NCBI GenBank assembly: GCA_913048385.1
Contig: CAJWVZ010000012.1
Location: forward strand, 1-64,000
Direction of reading: 5' to 3'
Origin: an uncultured Gammaproteobacteria bacterium
GTDB taxonomy: Bacteria; Pseudomonadota; Gammaproteobacteria; Pseudomonadales; Pseudohongiellaceae
DNA: 64,000 nt
Each line of letters starts with the position of its first letter. The first letter of the stretch is position 1. The notes below the pieces were generated by a model. It searched no databases and was not told the origin of the DNA. It saw nothing but the letters and a program-made list of their open reading frames with translations. Of the stretch, positions 1 to 9,889 are shown piece after piece. A program made the position numbers and the translations under genes.

Positions 1-52
1 ACCGACCCCAGCATTATGAATGCTGTGCTCTAACCAGCTGAGCTACGTAGCC
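1..52 (-). tRNA. tRNA-Met (CAU), partial
   Basis: The reverse complement of this segment reads as the 5' two-thirds of an elongator tRNA-Met. It has the acceptor strand GGCTACG, a D arm with GCTC/GAGC, and a 5-bp anticodon stem around the loop TTCATAA with anticodon CAT. The T arm and the 3' acceptor strand lie off the left edge of the window. It sits downstream of ychF and closes the leftward housekeeping block. The match to the well-known Escherichia coli tRNA-Met sequence is close, so identity is secure despite truncation. Confidence 0.93.
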
Positions 53-149
53 ATATTTCAACGTTGTGTTTGTAGACGACGTCTATTTTTTTTCTATATT
101 AGTAGATAAGGTCGCGAATTCTGGCGATTAAAATAACCTTTGTCAATGA

Positions 150-1241
150 TTAGACGTTGAATCTAAAGTGGATAACGTCTCCATCTTGGACAATATATTC
201 TTTCCCCTCAAGGCGCCATTTCCCCGCATCTTTTGCCCCCGCCTCACCTTTTCCCTCGATGTAATCATCGAAGCCTATTACTTCCGCTCTGATGAATCCT
301 TTTTCAAAATCTGTATGAATTGCAGCTGCCGCTTTAGGTGCAAGAGCGCCTTGTTTTATCGTCCAAGCTCTCGCTTCTTTTGGTCCCGCAGTGAAGTAGG
401 TCTGAAGGCCGAGAAGAATGTATCCTGCTCTTATCACTCGATCAAGCCCGGCTTCCTTTAAGCCAAGGTCGTCTAAAAACTCAAGCCTTTCGGAGTCCTC
501 GAGTTCAGCAATTTCGGCCTCGAGCTTGTTGCATATCGTGACCACTTGAGCTTTTTCTTCAAGAGCAATTTTTTTGACCGTATCAAGGTGATCATTTCCC
601 GAAAAACCCTCTTCGTCAACATTTGCGATATACATTACCGGCTTGGCAGTCAACAGGTTAAGGCCCTGGGCATCAATAGACTCTTCTTTGTCGAGGTCAA
701 GTGTCCGCACTGGTTTGGCTTCATCGAGATGTGCTTTAATCTTCTCTAAGAGCTGAAGCTTTTTTTGCGCATCCTTATCCCCACTTTTCGCAACCCGACT
801 GGTTCGGTCAATTGACTTCTCAACACTTTCAAGATCGGCTAAGGCTAATTCAGTGTTAATCGTATCGATATCTTCGGCCGGATCTACACGGTCGGCGACA
901 TGTATAACGTTACTATCTTCAAAGCATCTTACTACGTGAGCAATCGCGTCGGTTTCTCTAATATTTGCAAGAAACTGATTACCAAGCCCCTCTCCTTTTG
1001 ATGCTCCGGCAACCAGTCCGGCAATATCAGTAAACTCGACGGTGGTTGGTATCTTTTTTAGGGGCTCGACGATATCACTAATTTGATCAAGCCGCGGGTC
1101 TGGGATTGAGACTATTCCAGAGTTTGGTTCGATAGTGCAAAAAGGAAAGTTTTCCGCCGCAATTCCTGCCTTGGTTAGAGCATTAAAAAGAGTTGACTTG
1201 CCAACGTTGGGAAGTCCAACTATCCCACATCTTACCGCCAT
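150..1241 (-). CDS. ychF: Redox/ribosome-associated P-loop NTPase YchF
   Basis: Cytosolic Obg-family NTPase that associates with ribosomes. Residues 9-17 (GLPNVGKST) are the G1/Walker A loop and 72-75 (DIAG) are G3. Residues 207-210 (NVDE) sit where ordinary GTPases carry NKxD, the family hallmark linked to ATP preference. A coiled-coil region (about 130-180) precedes the C-terminal TGS domain, which ends VIHFRFNV. The length of 363 aa is normal and the start at MAVRCGIVG matches relatives. It is the last protein gene of the leftward prs-rplY-pth-ychF run; pth-ychF adjacency is conserved in Gammaproteobacteria. Confidence 0.97.
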   Translation of the reverse strand: MAVRCGIVGLPNVGKSTLFNALTKAGIAAENFPFCTIEPNSGIVSIPDPRLDQISDIVEPLKKIPTTVEFTDIAGLVAGASKGEGLGNQFLANIRETDAIAHVVRCFEDSNVIHVADRVDPAEDIDTINTELALADLESVEKSIDRTSRVAKSGDKDAQKKLQLLEKIKAHLDEAKPVRTLDLDKEESIDAQGLNLLTAKPVMYIANVDEEGFSGNDHLDTVKKIALEEKAQVVTICNKLEAEIAELEDSERLEFLDDLGLKEAGLDRVIRAGYILLGLQTYFTAGPKEARAWTIKQGALAPKAAAAIHTDFEKGFIRAEVIGFDDYIEGKGEAGAKDAGKWRLEGKEYIVQDGDVIHFRFNV

Positions 1242-1293
1242 AAATGTAACTCGCTTCCAATTAATAAAATCTTAGTGAGACACTACAATAAGT

Positions 1294-1878
1294 TTAATTG
1301 CTGTGTAGCAATTTCATCGCTTTTTCCCATTCTCCAGCAACAGCCTCAGGGATTACCCTTATGCTGTCTTCAATATTTTGGTGGATTAATTTTGATTCGG
1401 ACAGCGAGGGCCTTCCTAAGACATAGTTTGCGACTAAAGCCTTATTGCCAGGGTGGCCAACGCCTATACGCAGCCGATGGAAATTCTTTTCACCGCCCAG
1501 CGCACTAATAATGTCTCTGATACCATTATGTCCTCCGTGACCCCCCCCTTGTTTAAACCGAGTGACGCCCGTCTCGAAGTCTATTTCGTCATAGGCGACC
1601 AAGATGTTCTCGGGTAAGAATTTATAAAATTGGGCTACCGAAGCTACCGATCTCCCACTGGCATTCATAAAGGTCGTCGGGAAAAGAAGACGGACCTCAT
1701 GATTGTTAATGCTTATTTTTCCGAACTCGCCAAAAAATTTGCTCTCTCCGCTCAACTTTCCGCCATAGACAAGACAAAGCTGTCGGAGAAATATTATGCC
1801 GGCATTGTGTCGATCCGCTTCATGTTTTGCCCCAGGGTTACCTAGTCCAACAATCAGATCTATTCGGCTACTCAACAT
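1294..1878 (-). CDS. pth: Peptidyl-tRNA hydrolase
   Basis: Cytosolic esterase that releases peptides from prematurely dissociated peptidyl-tRNA so the tRNA can be recycled. From the start chosen here (MLSSRIDLIVGLGNPG) the protein is 194 aa, normal for the family. Visible motifs are GLGNPG (11-16), the catalytic histidine in DRHNAG (His24), FMNASG, and YDEID with the conserved aspartate. The frame stays open for 16 more codons upstream to an ATG at 1926, but family members begin just before the first beta strand and GGGTAG precedes the inner ATG, so I prefer 1878. It lies between rplY and ychF as in most Gammaproteobacteria. Confidence 0.96.
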   Translation of the reverse strand: MLSSRIDLIVGLGNPGAKHEADRHNAGIIFLRQLCLVYGGKLSGESKFFGEFGKISINNHEVRLLFPTTFMNASGRSVASVAQFYKFLPENILVAYDEIDFETGVTRFKQGGGHGGHNGIRDIISALGGEKNFHRLRIGVGHPGNKALVANYVLGRPSLSESKLIHQNIEDSIRVIPEAVAGEWEKAMKLLHSN

Positions 1879-1965
1879 ATTGCTACCCGATAAAATAACG
1901 ATTCGTAGGTATGCAAAGAACTGCATTTCTTCACAAAATAGCTTAGACGGTAGCTAGAGGGCAAA

Positions 1966-1987
1966 GAGGCTGCGTGTCTGCAGCCCC
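1966..1987 (-). terminator. Hairpin downstream of rplY
   Basis: GAGGCTGC (1966-1973) and GCAGCCCC (1980-1987) form an 8-bp stem with one G-U pair around a 6-base loop, in the short gap after the rplY stop. Read leftward it is followed by only TTT. Read rightward it is followed by five Ts. It may be a weak terminator or attenuator between rplY and pth. Confidence 0.45.
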
Positions 1988-2006
1988 TTTTTAAGGTCAA
2001 AGGTTC

Positions 2007-2675
2007 TTAACCTTTGTCTTCTTCAGTAGACTCTCCAGAATCACTTCCTTCACTGTCACCCTCTTCAGCTTCATCAGTGGTTTTTTCGCCGCGCGGGACG
2101 ACAATTGAAGCTATTGCATAATCATTGTCTTCACCGTGGCTCAGCGCAACGCTAGTTACTTTGTCCGGTAACGTTATGTCAGAGAGGTGAAGGGTAGTCC
2201 CAACTTCCACGTCCAACATATCAACTTCGATGTACTCAGGTAGGTCTTGAGGTAAGCACTCGACTTCGATTTGGGTCAGTGTTTTTTGAATATTTCCGCC
2301 ACCAATTTTTACACCAACGCAACGATCCTCATTGACGAAATGCAGAGGCACCTTAATTTGGATAGACTTTTTGTCGTCTATTCTTAAAAAGTCGGCATGC
2401 AAAACAAAGGGTTTTGCTGGGTGACGTTGGAGGTCTTTAATAACTGCTTTTTCTGGCTTCCCAGCAACATTTAGAGTGATAACGTGAGCAAAGAATGCCT
2501 CACTCTCAATAGCTTTCGCTATGTCTTTATGGGCAATGGTGAGCGAAACAGTTTCTTTACCTCCGCCATACAACACGGCTGGAATATTACTGTCTAAACG
2601 TCGTAGGCGGCGGCTCGCACCCTTCCCGACATCCGTTCGGACCTCGCAATTTAACAAAAAATCTTCAGTAGACAT
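2007..2675 (-). CDS. rplY: 50S ribosomal protein L25, long CTC form
   Basis: Ribosomal protein that binds 5S rRNA in the large subunit. The 222-aa product is the long CTC-type form: an N-terminal L25 beta-barrel domain (about 1-95, with GKGASRRLRR and AVLYGGG), a C-terminal TL5-type domain (about 100-190, with VPLHFVNED) and a strongly acidic Glu/Asp/Ser tail of roughly 25 residues. Escherichia coli has only the short form; the long form is usual in most other bacteria. The ATG start is preceded by GAGGAGAC, a strong ribosome-binding site. It follows prs in the same direction. Confidence 0.96.
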   Translation of the reverse strand: MSTEDFLLNCEVRTDVGKGASRRLRRLDSNIPAVLYGGGKETVSLTIAHKDIAKAIESEAFFAHVITLNVAGKPEKAVIKDLQRHPAKPFVLHADFLRIDDKKSIQIKVPLHFVNEDRCVGVKIGGGNIQKTLTQIEVECLPQDLPEYIEVDMLDVEVGTTLHLSDITLPDKVTSVALSHGEDNDYAIASIVVPRGEKTTDEAEEGDSEGSDSGESTEEDKG

Positions 2676-2799
2676 GTTTTGTCTCCTCGGGTTTTTAAAG
2701 AATCCTTAAAAAGCCTGCGACCGGCCAAATTAAGGGGTTATAAAAAAGATAATGGTGGAACTTAACAACAGCCTGACATTATACCAAAGAAATGAATGG

Positions 2800-3750
2800 T
2801 TAGGTATTATCAAACATCGCGCTGATGGACTCTTCATTACTTACCCTGCGGATTGATTCAGCAAGCAAGCGCGCCATGGAGAGCTGTCTAATTTTAGCGC
2901 AATTTGAGGCTTCGTTATTAAGCGGAATGGTGTCGGTCACCACCAAGGAATCGATGCTTGAGTTCTCGATGTTGCTAATCGCAGGGCCCGACAGCACAGG
3001 GTGCGTGCAATAGGCAATTACGCTTGCCGCGCCGTGTTCTTTTAAAGCATCAGCAGCCTTGCATAATGTTCCCGCCGTATCGACCATGTCATCGACAATA
3101 ATGCACGTCCGTTCTTTAACATCGCCAATAATATTCATGACTTGGGCTTCATTTGCAGACGGGCGTCGTTTGTCGATGATAGCTAGGTCCACATTAAGAC
3201 GTTTCGCTACGGCGCGGGCACGAACAACCCCGCCTATGTCTGGCGATACTACGAGAAGATCTTTGTATCGTTGAACTTCTATGTCGTCGGTTAGCACGGG
3301 TGACCCGTAAACGTTGTCAACGGGGATGCTAAAAAAACCCTGAATTTGCTCGGCGTGCAGGTCGACGGTAAGCACGCGGTTTATGCCAACGCCGCTGATC
3401 ATGTCCGCAACTACTTTAGCGCTTATCGCCACGCGCGCTGAGCGCACCCTCCTGTCCTGCCTTGCATAACCGAAATAGGGAACCACCGCAGTAATCCTGT
3501 TGGCAGACGCGCGGTGCAAAGCGTCAGCAGTTAGAAGGAGCTCCATGATACTGTCGTTTGTGGGAGAGCATGTTGGTTGAATAACAAAAACGTCTTTTCC
3601 GCGAACGTTTTCGTTAAGCTCCACGGTTATCTCACCGTCGCTAAATTTCCCAATAACGGCATTCCCGAGCGGTAAGCCAAGATTTTTGGCAATGGCATTT
3701 GACAGAGGTTGGTTTGCGTTTCCACTAAAAACCATTAAGTTATTTGGCAT
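2800..3750 (-). CDS. prs: Ribose-phosphate pyrophosphokinase (PRPP synthetase)
   Basis: Converts ribose-5-phosphate and ATP to PRPP, feeding purine, pyrimidine, histidine, tryptophan and NAD synthesis. The 316-aa length is typical for class I enzymes. Seen in the sequence: the N-terminal FSGNANQPL strand, the metal-binding [13 protein letters not shown] motif, the flexible region [13 protein letters not shown], and the PRPP-binding loop [12 protein letters not shown]. It lies directly downstream of tRNA-Gln and ispE, the usual gammaproteobacterial arrangement, and upstream of rplY. Confidence 0.97.
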   Translation of the reverse strand: MPNNLMVFSGNANQPLSNAIAKNLGLPLGNAVIGKFSDGEITVELNENVRGKDVFVIQPTCSPTNDSIMELLLTADALHRASANRITAVVPYFGYARQDRRVRSARVAISAKVVADMISGVGINRVLTVDLHAEQIQGFFSIPVDNVYGSPVLTDDIEVQRYKDLLVVSPDIGGVVRARAVAKRLNVDLAIIDKRRPSANEAQVMNIIGDVKERTCIIVDDMVDTAGTLCKAADALKEHGAASVIAYCTHPVLSGPAISNIENSSIDSLVVTDTIPLNNEASNCAKIRQLSMARLLAESIRRVSNEESISAMFDNT

Positions 3751-3871
3751 TAAAGAGTTCCTCTATCGGAGGGATCTTGATTAGCTTCTTGTTTGATGTA
3801 TCGTAAGATCAAAAGGTATCGCACTATGTTCGTTTGGGTTTCAAACATTTTATTTTCGTCTGACTTGAATA

Positions 3872-3946
3872 TGGCTGGGGTGGCTGGATTCGAACCAGCG
3901 CATGCTAGGATCAAAACCTAGTGCCTTACCACTTGGCGACACCCCA
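3872..3946 (-). tRNA. tRNA-Gln (UUG)
   Basis: The reverse complement starts TGGGGTGTCGCC and ends CACCCCAGCCA, giving a 7-bp acceptor stem that begins with U1-A72, a feature of bacterial tRNA-Gln. The anticodon stem CTAGG/CCTAG encloses the loop TTTTGAT with anticodon TTG. The T arm (CTGGTTCGAATCCAG) is perfect and CCA is encoded. It lies between ispE and prs, a conserved position in this class. The gatCAB genes in this window could act on mischarged Glu-tRNA-Gln, if GlnRS is absent. Confidence 0.97.
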
Positions 3947-4000
3947 AAAGCTCCTGTGTCGTTTCGATTTCTCCGACTTAATAGTCTAGCAGAATTAACG

Positions 4001-4882
4001 TCACTTGACGTCGACGTTCACGAAATTCAAACCTCCCGCGACGAAGCCGCTGACGTTTGCAGGCAGCGCTTCGAGAACCTTTTCCGCGCCGACCAAAGAT
4101 TCGAACGTTGCGAATACGCTACTGCCAGTCCCAGTCATTCGTGCAGGTCCATATTGTCTCAAACAACGCAATACTTCCTCTATCTGCGGATAGAGTGAAC
4201 ATGCGACAAACTCGCAGTCGTTTTTTGAATCTCCGTCAAGAAAGTCGGACATTTTGATGGCTTGAGTGTTCCGTGTCAATTGTTCGTGGGAAAAAATGCG
4301 GTGAGTCGGTACCTGGCAGTCGGGAGTTGCGACTACGAAGTATCGTTGAGGTAATTTAGTCTGAGTTAATATCTCTCCGACACCCTCTGCCCAGGCAGTA
4401 TAACCATGAATGAAAACAGGAACATCGGCACCTAAGGCAAGACCCATTTTGGCTAATTCATCTCGTGAAAACCCAGTTTGCCAAAGGTTGTTGAGGGCTA
4501 TCAGGGTCGTTGCCGCATTGGAGCTTCCACCACCCAGTCCACCGCCGATAGGTATCTTCTTCTCAAGAGAGATCTTGACGCCATATGTCGAAGATTTCGC
4601 ATTATCTTTTAAAATTTGAAGTGCGCGCAGTATTAAATTTTCTCCAAGTGGGATCTGAGACAAATCAATTTCAGGGTTTGAGTTATTTGAGACACAAAAC
4701 TCAACCTGCCCTGGGGGAGCTAATGTAAAAGTTAAAGTATCCCCGTAGTCTAGCAATTGAAATAAGGTTTGAAGTTCGTGATAACCATCGCCCCTGCGAC
4801 CGAGTATATGTAGAAATAGATTCAGTTTTGCTGGTGATAGTAGAGCAAGCGTGCGGGTGTCTTGAGGACTGTCTGTTTTCAT
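4001..4882 (-). CDS. ispE: 4-diphosphocytidyl-2-C-methyl-D-erythritol kinase
   Basis: GHMP-family kinase that phosphorylates CDP-methylerythritol in the MEP isoprenoid pathway. The catalytic lysine lies in SPAKLNLFLHI (Lys19). The glycine-rich ATP loop IPIGGGLGGGSSNAA is intact, and ALGADVPVFIHG carries the catalytic aspartate. RMTGTGSSVFATF is the C-terminal GHMP motif. The 293-aa length is slightly above the usual 280-290. It lies 24 nt downstream of lolB and just upstream of tRNA-Gln, forming the conserved lolB-ispE-prs unit. Confidence 0.97.
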   Translation of the reverse strand: MKTDSPQDTRTLALLSPAKLNLFLHILGRRGDGYHELQTLFQLLDYGDTLTFTLAPPGQVEFCVSNNSNPEIDLSQIPLGENLILRALQILKDNAKSSTYGVKISLEKKIPIGGGLGGGSSNAATTLIALNNLWQTGFSRDELAKMGLALGADVPVFIHGYTAWAEGVGEILTQTKLPQRYFVVATPDCQVPTHRIFSHEQLTRNTQAIKMSDFLDGDSKNDCEFVACSLYPQIEEVLRCLRQYGPARMTGTGSSVFATFESLVGAEKVLEALPANVSGFVAGGLNFVNVDVK

Positions 4883-4906
4883 AAATTTTATGTCGGTATC
4901 GAAATT

Positions 4907-5503
4907 TTATGCGTCTTTGTCAATTTCCCATCGCAGGCCAATAAGTCGGAGTTTGATTTTTCTCTGCTCATGACTGGCTTCAATGCGCCGTGGGAGGACA
5001 AAATCTTCGTATTGTCGGAAATCAACGTAATCTATAATCCACTCATTTTGAGTCATCTGAGCGAGTTGCCCATTTTCCGAATACAGAAGCTGTGATTGGG
5101 ATGTCGGAGACGGAATACCCCTGATCCAATAATGCATAAAAGATACAGGAACTTCATAACCAAGGAACTCGAGTAGCAGCTTTTCGGGTGTTTCTGCGGT
5201 TTTGGTTTGCCCATTTCGCGTCATTGTTACCCCGGATGAGCTTCCTGCCAATAAGGTATTACCCACATTAAACGTACCCCACAAGCGGATATTAAAATTT
5301 TCTCCCATCTGGGACCATCGAACTCTTGGCGTGACAGATTCGCTATCATAGGTAATGTTGACACGTCCTGAGAGCTGCCAATTATTAAGATTCTCTGCTC
5401 TGTATTGAATGTCGCTCCAACTCGGGGGATATGCGATTTCGGGGGGCGTTGAACAGCCGGCCCACACGCTTAATAGGGCCGCACATACCATAAGACTTCT
5501 CAT
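4907..5503 (-). CDS. lolB: Outer-membrane lipoprotein receptor LolB
   Basis: Outer-membrane lipoprotein that receives lipoproteins from LolA and inserts them in the outer membrane. The N-terminus is a lipoprotein signal with lipobox VWAGC (Cys17). The mature part contains the NWQLSGRVNI strand and WSQMGENFNIRLWG, typical of the LolB half-barrel. The 198-aa length is normal. Its ATG overlaps the stop of the upstream TPR gene by four bases (ATGA), implying translational coupling. The identification also rests on its position next to ispE and opposite hemA. Confidence 0.93.
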   Translation of the reverse strand: MRSLMVCAALLSVWAGCSTPPEIAYPPSWSDIQYRAENLNNWQLSGRVNITYDSESVTPRVRWSQMGENFNIRLWGTFNVGNTLLAGSSSGVTMTRNGQTKTAETPEKLLLEFLGYEVPVSFMHYWIRGIPSPTSQSQLLYSENGQLAQMTQNEWIIDYVDFRQYEDFVLPRRIEASHEQRKIKLRLIGLRWEIDKDA

Positions 5504-7272
5504 TGGCTTTGTAATCGTTCCATCGCCTCTAAAATAATTACATTATTTGGATTTATTTCTAGGGCCTGATTCCAGACACTCAGCGCTTCTTCACGGCGAT
5601 TAAGTGCCCACAAAATTTCCCCCATATGAGATGCAACTTCCGGGTCGGGGAAACGTTCATAGGCCCGAGCAATATTTTTAAACGCTTTATCAAAGCGTCC
5701 TAACTTATATTGTATCCAAGCTAAACTATCTATTATTGCTGGGTCTTCAGGAGAAATCTTAATAGCTTGCTCAATTAGGGTGTTAGCCTCTTCGAGGCGT
5801 GATGTTTTAGTAGCAAGCATGTAACCAAGATGATTTAGGGCTCTCGAATCGTTAGGTTGAATACGAATAATTTGTTTTAAATCCCTCTCTGAGTTTTGAT
5901 TGTCGCCAACTAAGTCAAAGTAGAGCACTCGGGCAAACAGAAGTTCAATTTCGCCAGGGAAGCGATTTAAGCTTGTTTCGATAAGCTCCTTAGCACGGTC
6001 GGCGTTATCAGACTGAAGCAAAAGTCTACTTTCCATCGTGATAAATAGAATTTGTAGTTGGGGTTGGCCTCTTGAAACTTGTATCAGTGCTTCGTGTGCT
6101 TTGTTGAACTCTCCTTGGGCTATCAGCAAGCGTGTTGCTTGCTGTTGCGCAGCCAAAAAGTTCTCAGCGGGAGAAGGGATGCGCTGATATTCAACGATAG
6201 CCTCCTCAATCAGGTTCTGATTTTCTAAACTGTAAGCGAGATAATATCTTGCTTCGTCAACGCGTTGGTCTGCGACAACTAAAGATTTGAACGCGGTAGT
6301 CGCTTTTTTGAAAGCTCCGGTTTCTAAAAATATTAGTGCTTGCGAGAACCTTGCTCCGTGATTATCAGGATCTTGTTTTAACAAGGTCTCAAATTCTGCT
6401 ATCGCGCTTTTAAATTCGTTCTGACGGACCAGCATCCTCGCGTAACTAAGTCTCATGGGAATGTCATCCCTGAACTTTTTCGTGCCGTCCCTCAGCGTTC
6501 TGAGGGCAGTTTTTGGGTTGTTCATCCTATTTAAAATATCAGCTTTTAATAGGACTATTCGAGGCGTGTGAGGAATGATTTTGTTAAATGTTGCTAATTG
6601 CTCAAGCGCTTCCTCGAACTTATTGCTTTGAGCAAGAAGCTGAGTCATTGCTATAACAATTGATTTGTCTGTCGGAAACTTTTTTGCAAGGATAGTTAGT
6701 TGGCTGACTAGCAAATCTCTAGACTGAGCGCTAATTTCTCCAGTTTTGCTGGAGAGGAGAGAAAAATCGATCACTTCGCCTAATTCAATAATGCGCTCCA
6801 TATGCATCAACGATTGCATTAAAGCACCAGATTCCAATGTGAGACTGGCAAGCATCCTGCGCGGTCGCGAATCTAAGGGATCAATTTCACTCCATAACAA
6901 GGCGAGCTGCATAAGCGCGTTTTGATCATTGTTGAGTGTGGCAAATTGAATTGCGCGTCGAAGAATGCCTAAGTCTTTGGTTTGGAGCGCCAAGTCTAGG
7001 TAGCTATCTCCTGCCTCGTCAAACTCGGCTCTATTGGCGTACAGTTCACTAATGATGGTTTTATAGAGAACGTCCGAACTTATTTTGGCGGTACCCCTAG
7101 GGGATTCGTCTTTAGATTTACCAGCTTGGGAGTCTTCAATTGGAGATTCAGTTTGCGGTCTAGATGTCTGTGCCTCTGGCGTTAAGCAGCCGATAAATGT
7201 CGACAACACGATCCCTGTCAGCACCGAACTTCTTATGATATTTAACGTTCTGTAATGAACCTGTTTTGTCAA
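5500..7272 (-). CDS. TPR-repeat lipoprotein
   Basis: A 590-aa exported protein made almost entirely of tetratricopeptide repeats. The signal ends at the lipobox TFIGC (Cys29), followed by a Ser/Pro/Glu-rich linker. TPR units then run to the C-terminus; clear ones are the segments around DSRALNHLGYMLA, DSLAWIQYKLGRFDKAF and NRREEALSVWNQALEINPNN. The start is TTG, preceded by AAGAGAG at good spacing; no ATG lies upstream of the lipobox in this frame. It overlaps lolB (ATGA). TPR lipoproteins are often found at this position in Gammaproteobacteria. A role as an envelope scaffold is inferred; the precise partner is unknown. Confidence 0.88.
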   Translation of the reverse strand: MTKQVHYRTLNIIRSSVLTGIVLSTFIGCLTPEAQTSRPQTESPIEDSQAGKSKDESPRGTAKISSDVLYKTIISELYANRAEFDEAGDSYLDLALQTKDLGILRRAIQFATLNNDQNALMQLALLWSEIDPLDSRPRRMLASLTLESGALMQSLMHMERIIELGEVIDFSLLSSKTGEISAQSRDLLVSQLTILAKKFPTDKSIVIAMTQLLAQSNKFEEALEQLATFNKIIPHTPRIVLLKADILNRMNNPKTALRTLRDGTKKFRDDIPMRLSYARMLVRQNEFKSAIAEFETLLKQDPDNHGARFSQALIFLETGAFKKATTAFKSLVVADQRVDEARYYLAYSLENQNLIEEAIVEYQRIPSPAENFLAAQQQATRLLIAQGEFNKAHEALIQVSRGQPQLQILFITMESRLLLQSDNADRAKELIETSLNRFPGEIELLFARVLYFDLVGDNQNSERDLKQIIRIQPNDSRALNHLGYMLATKTSRLEEANTLIEQAIKISPEDPAIIDSLAWIQYKLGRFDKAFKNIARAYERFPDPEVASHMGEILWALNRREEALSVWNQALEINPNNVIILEAMERLQSQ

Positions 7273-7493
7273 TATAAGCTCTCTTTGAATTTTAGACCTG
7301 TGAATTCTTCAGTTTGTGCTAAGTTTATTTATCGTAGTGTATCAGCTTTTAATATTTGGGCGATTTATTTCATAGAATTTCCTAATGATGGGAACAGTCC
7401 TCGATATCTAGTAACATATCGCGTTAGCTTACGGTTTTTTAGCTAGATTCCGCGATGTTTCAAAACATTTTCGGCTCAATTAATGGTTAATTG

Positions 7494-8804
7494 ATGGCAA
7501 TATTTTTAATTGGCATAAATCACACTACTGCAGGGATCTCGGTTCGCGAAAAAGTAGTGTTTGCACCCGAGTTAGTGAAATCGGCTCTACGAGAGATTGA
7601 GCTGCTTCTCTCGGCTGAGGGTGCTGTTATATTATCGACCTGTAACCGCACAGAGGTTTACGTCGAGTGCGCCTTTCAGCTTGCAGGGACGTCGCTGGGA
7701 CGAACAGAAGCAGAAGAGAGCGATCTGGATTATTTTAAGGCAGTAATGCTTAAATGGCTCTCAGAGGTTCATCATATTGAACAGGATGAATTATTGTCTT
7801 GTTGTTATAGCTCTGAAGGGAGGGAAGTTGTTGAGCACCTTATGCGTGTAGCATCAGGATTAGACTCTATGATCTTGGGAGAGCCGCAGATTTTTGGGCA
7901 GATTAAGTCTGCCTTTGCGGTTTCACAAGAAGAAAATTTAACAGGCTCGGGACTTGGAAGAGCATTCCGAGATGCGTTTTTCATCGCAAAGAAAGTGAGA
8001 ACAGAAACAGCCATTGGAAAGAACCCAGTGTCCATAGCCTATGCCGCCGTAACGCTGTCCGAAAGAATTTTTTCAAACTTAAACGTTCTTAGTGTTTTGC
8101 TGCTGGGAGCTAGCCGGACTAATGATTTAGTTATGCAGCATCTTTCCCAGAAAGGGGTTGCCAAACTAACAGTTGCAAATCGCACTCTGGAAAATGCTGA
8201 ACAATTAGCGAAGCAGCACAATGCGTCATCGGTTTTATTGTCGGAAGTTCCCTCTGCACTGGAGTCAGCAGATATAGTGGTTACCTCCACTAACAGTCAA
8301 CTTCCCCTCATTGGAAAAGGAATTGTTGAGAGGGCCCTGAGGGTGCGGAAGCATAGACCAATCTTATTTTTGGATCTTGCGGTGCCCAGAGACGTTGAAG
8401 AGGAGGTGGGCGATATTGCTGACGCATACTTGTACACGATCGATGATATTTCGGCTGTTGTTAATGATGGTGTTAGGAGTCGAGTTGATGCGGCTGTTGA
8501 AGCGCAAGAGATTGTTGCGCAGGGAGTAGATCATCATTTTCGTGCTTTGCGTTCTTTAAATGCAGTCGAAACATTGAGAGCATATCGAAAAAAGGCCAGT
8601 GTTATTCAAGAAAAAGAGCTTGAAAAAGCATTTAAAGCTCTTGAGAAAGGTGAGCTTGCCGAGGAGGTGATGGTTGCCCTCGCTCGTTCAATAACCAATA
8701 AGCTCACGCATGAGCCCAGCGTGCAATTGAAAAAATTCAGTGAACAAGGTCGGCAGGAGGCATTTGATTTGACTACCGAGCTACTGGGGTTGGATCAGAA
8801 ATGA
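7494..8804 (+). CDS. hemA: Glutamyl-tRNA reductase
   Basis: Reduces Glu-tRNA(Glu) to glutamate-1-semialdehyde, the first step of C5 tetrapyrrole synthesis. Visible motifs: [14 protein letters not shown] near the N-terminus, the nucleophilic cysteine in [10 protein letters not shown] (Cys50), GEPQIFGQ, and an NADPH-binding domain with LLGASRTND. The C-terminal dimerisation helix follows. The frame also opens with TTG three bases upstream, but the ATG at 7494 matches family N-termini. It overlaps prfA by four bases and is divergent from the lolB block, the classical gammaproteobacterial layout. Confidence 0.97.
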   Translation: MAIFLIGINHTTAGISVREKVVFAPELVKSALREIELLLSAEGAVILSTCNRTEVYVECAFQLAGTSLGRTEAEESDLDYFKAVMLKWLSEVHHIEQDELLSCCYSSEGREVVEHLMRVASGLDSMILGEPQIFGQIKSAFAVSQEENLTGSGLGRAFRDAFFIAKKVRTETAIGKNPVSIAYAAVTLSERIFSNLNVLSVLLLGASRTNDLVMQHLSQKGVAKLTVANRTLENAEQLAKQHNASSVLLSEVPSALESADIVVTSTNSQLPLIGKGIVERALRVRKHRPILFLDLAVPRDVEEEVGDIADAYLYTIDDISAVVNDGVRSRVDAAVEAQEIVAQGVDHHFRALRSLNAVETLRAYRKKASVIQEKELEKAFKALEKGELAEEVMVALARSITNKLTHEPSVQLKKFSEQGRQEAFDLTTELLGLDQK

Positions 8805-9889
8805 AAGGATCCATACTGGAAAAACTTGATAAGCTAAGAGAGCGGCATGGCGAGCTTGAAGCTCTGCTCAGTGACTCTGAAGTTATAGCAGATCAAAGTC
8901 GCTTTCGCGGGTTTTCAAAAGAATATTCAGAACTTGAAGATGTGGTGAAATGTTTCGACGATTATCTGTCGGAGCTGGACAATAAGGAAGAGGCCTCTGG
9001 GATGCTGCAGGATAGTGATTCTGAAATTCGGGCGATGGCGGACGAGGAAATACAGAAAAGTAACGAGCGGATAGAGGGGCTGACCTTACAACTAGAAAAG
9101 TTGTTGTTGCCGAGAGATACGAAGGATTCTTGCAATGTTTTTCTTGAAATTAGAGCGGGTACCGGCGGAGACGAAGCAGCAATTTTTTCCGGGGATTTAT
9201 TGCGAATGTACATACGCTTTTCTGAAGCTAATCGTTGGAAATTAGAGTTGCTGACTGAGAAGCATGGTGAGCATGGTGGCTACAAGGAAGTTATTGCACG
9301 CATTGAGGGTAAGAATGTTTTCGAGAAATTGAAGTTTGAGTCTGGCGCTCATCGCGTGCAAAGAGTTCCTGACACGGAGACACAGGGTCGTGTTCATACT
9401 TCAGCTTGCACCGTAGCTATTATGCCTGAAATGGACGAAGTCGAGCACATTGAGGTTAACAAGGCGGATCTTCGGGTAGACACGTTTCGCGCCAGTGGTG
9501 CGGGTGGCCAGCACGTCAACAAGACAGATTCGGCAATCAGATTGACTCATTTACCCACAGGCTTAGTGGTTGAGTGCCAGGATGAGCGTTCGCAACACAA
9601 AAATCGCGCACGTGCGATGTCTCTTTTGCAGGCCAAATTAATCGATCAGGCAGAGGCCGCGCAGCAGCAGGAGGTGTCTGATAGTCGGCGAAAATTAGTG
9701 GGCAGTGGCGATCGCTCTGAAAAGATACGAACTTATAATTATCCTCAGGGTCGGGTGACAGATCATCGAATAAAACTTACTTTATACAATTTATCTGAGG
9801 TAATGGCCGGCGATCTGGATACGATTATACAGCCTCTAATCAATGAACATCAGGCTGATCAACTTGCAGACTTGGCAGTTGAGGCTTGA
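8801..9889 (+). CDS. prfA: Peptide chain release factor 1
   Basis: Recognises UAA and UAG stop codons and triggers peptide release. The catalytic GGQ is at residues 235-237 (within [15 protein letters not shown]). The codon-recognition tripeptide PxT appears as PDT (190-192, [15 protein letters not shown]); this assigns it to RF1 rather than RF2, which has SPF. The 362-aa length is standard. It overlaps hemA (ATGA) and prmC (TTGA), so the three genes are translationally coupled; PrmC methylates the glutamine of this GGQ motif. Confidence 0.97.
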   Translation: MKGSILEKLDKLRERHGELEALLSDSEVIADQSRFRGFSKEYSELEDVVKCFDDYLSELDNKEEASGMLQDSDSEIRAMADEEIQKSNERIEGLTLQLEKLLLPRDTKDSCNVFLEIRAGTGGDEAAIFSGDLLRMYIRFSEANRWKLELLTEKHGEHGGYKEVIARIEGKNVFEKLKFESGAHRVQRVPDTETQGRVHTSACTVAIMPEMDEVEHIEVNKADLRVDTFRASGAGGQHVNKTDSAIRLTHLPTGLVVECQDERSQHKNRARAMSLLQAKLIDQAEAAQQQEVSDSRRKLVGSGDRSEKIRTYNYPQGRVTDHRIKLTLYNLSEVMAGDLDTIIQPLINEHQADQLADLAVEA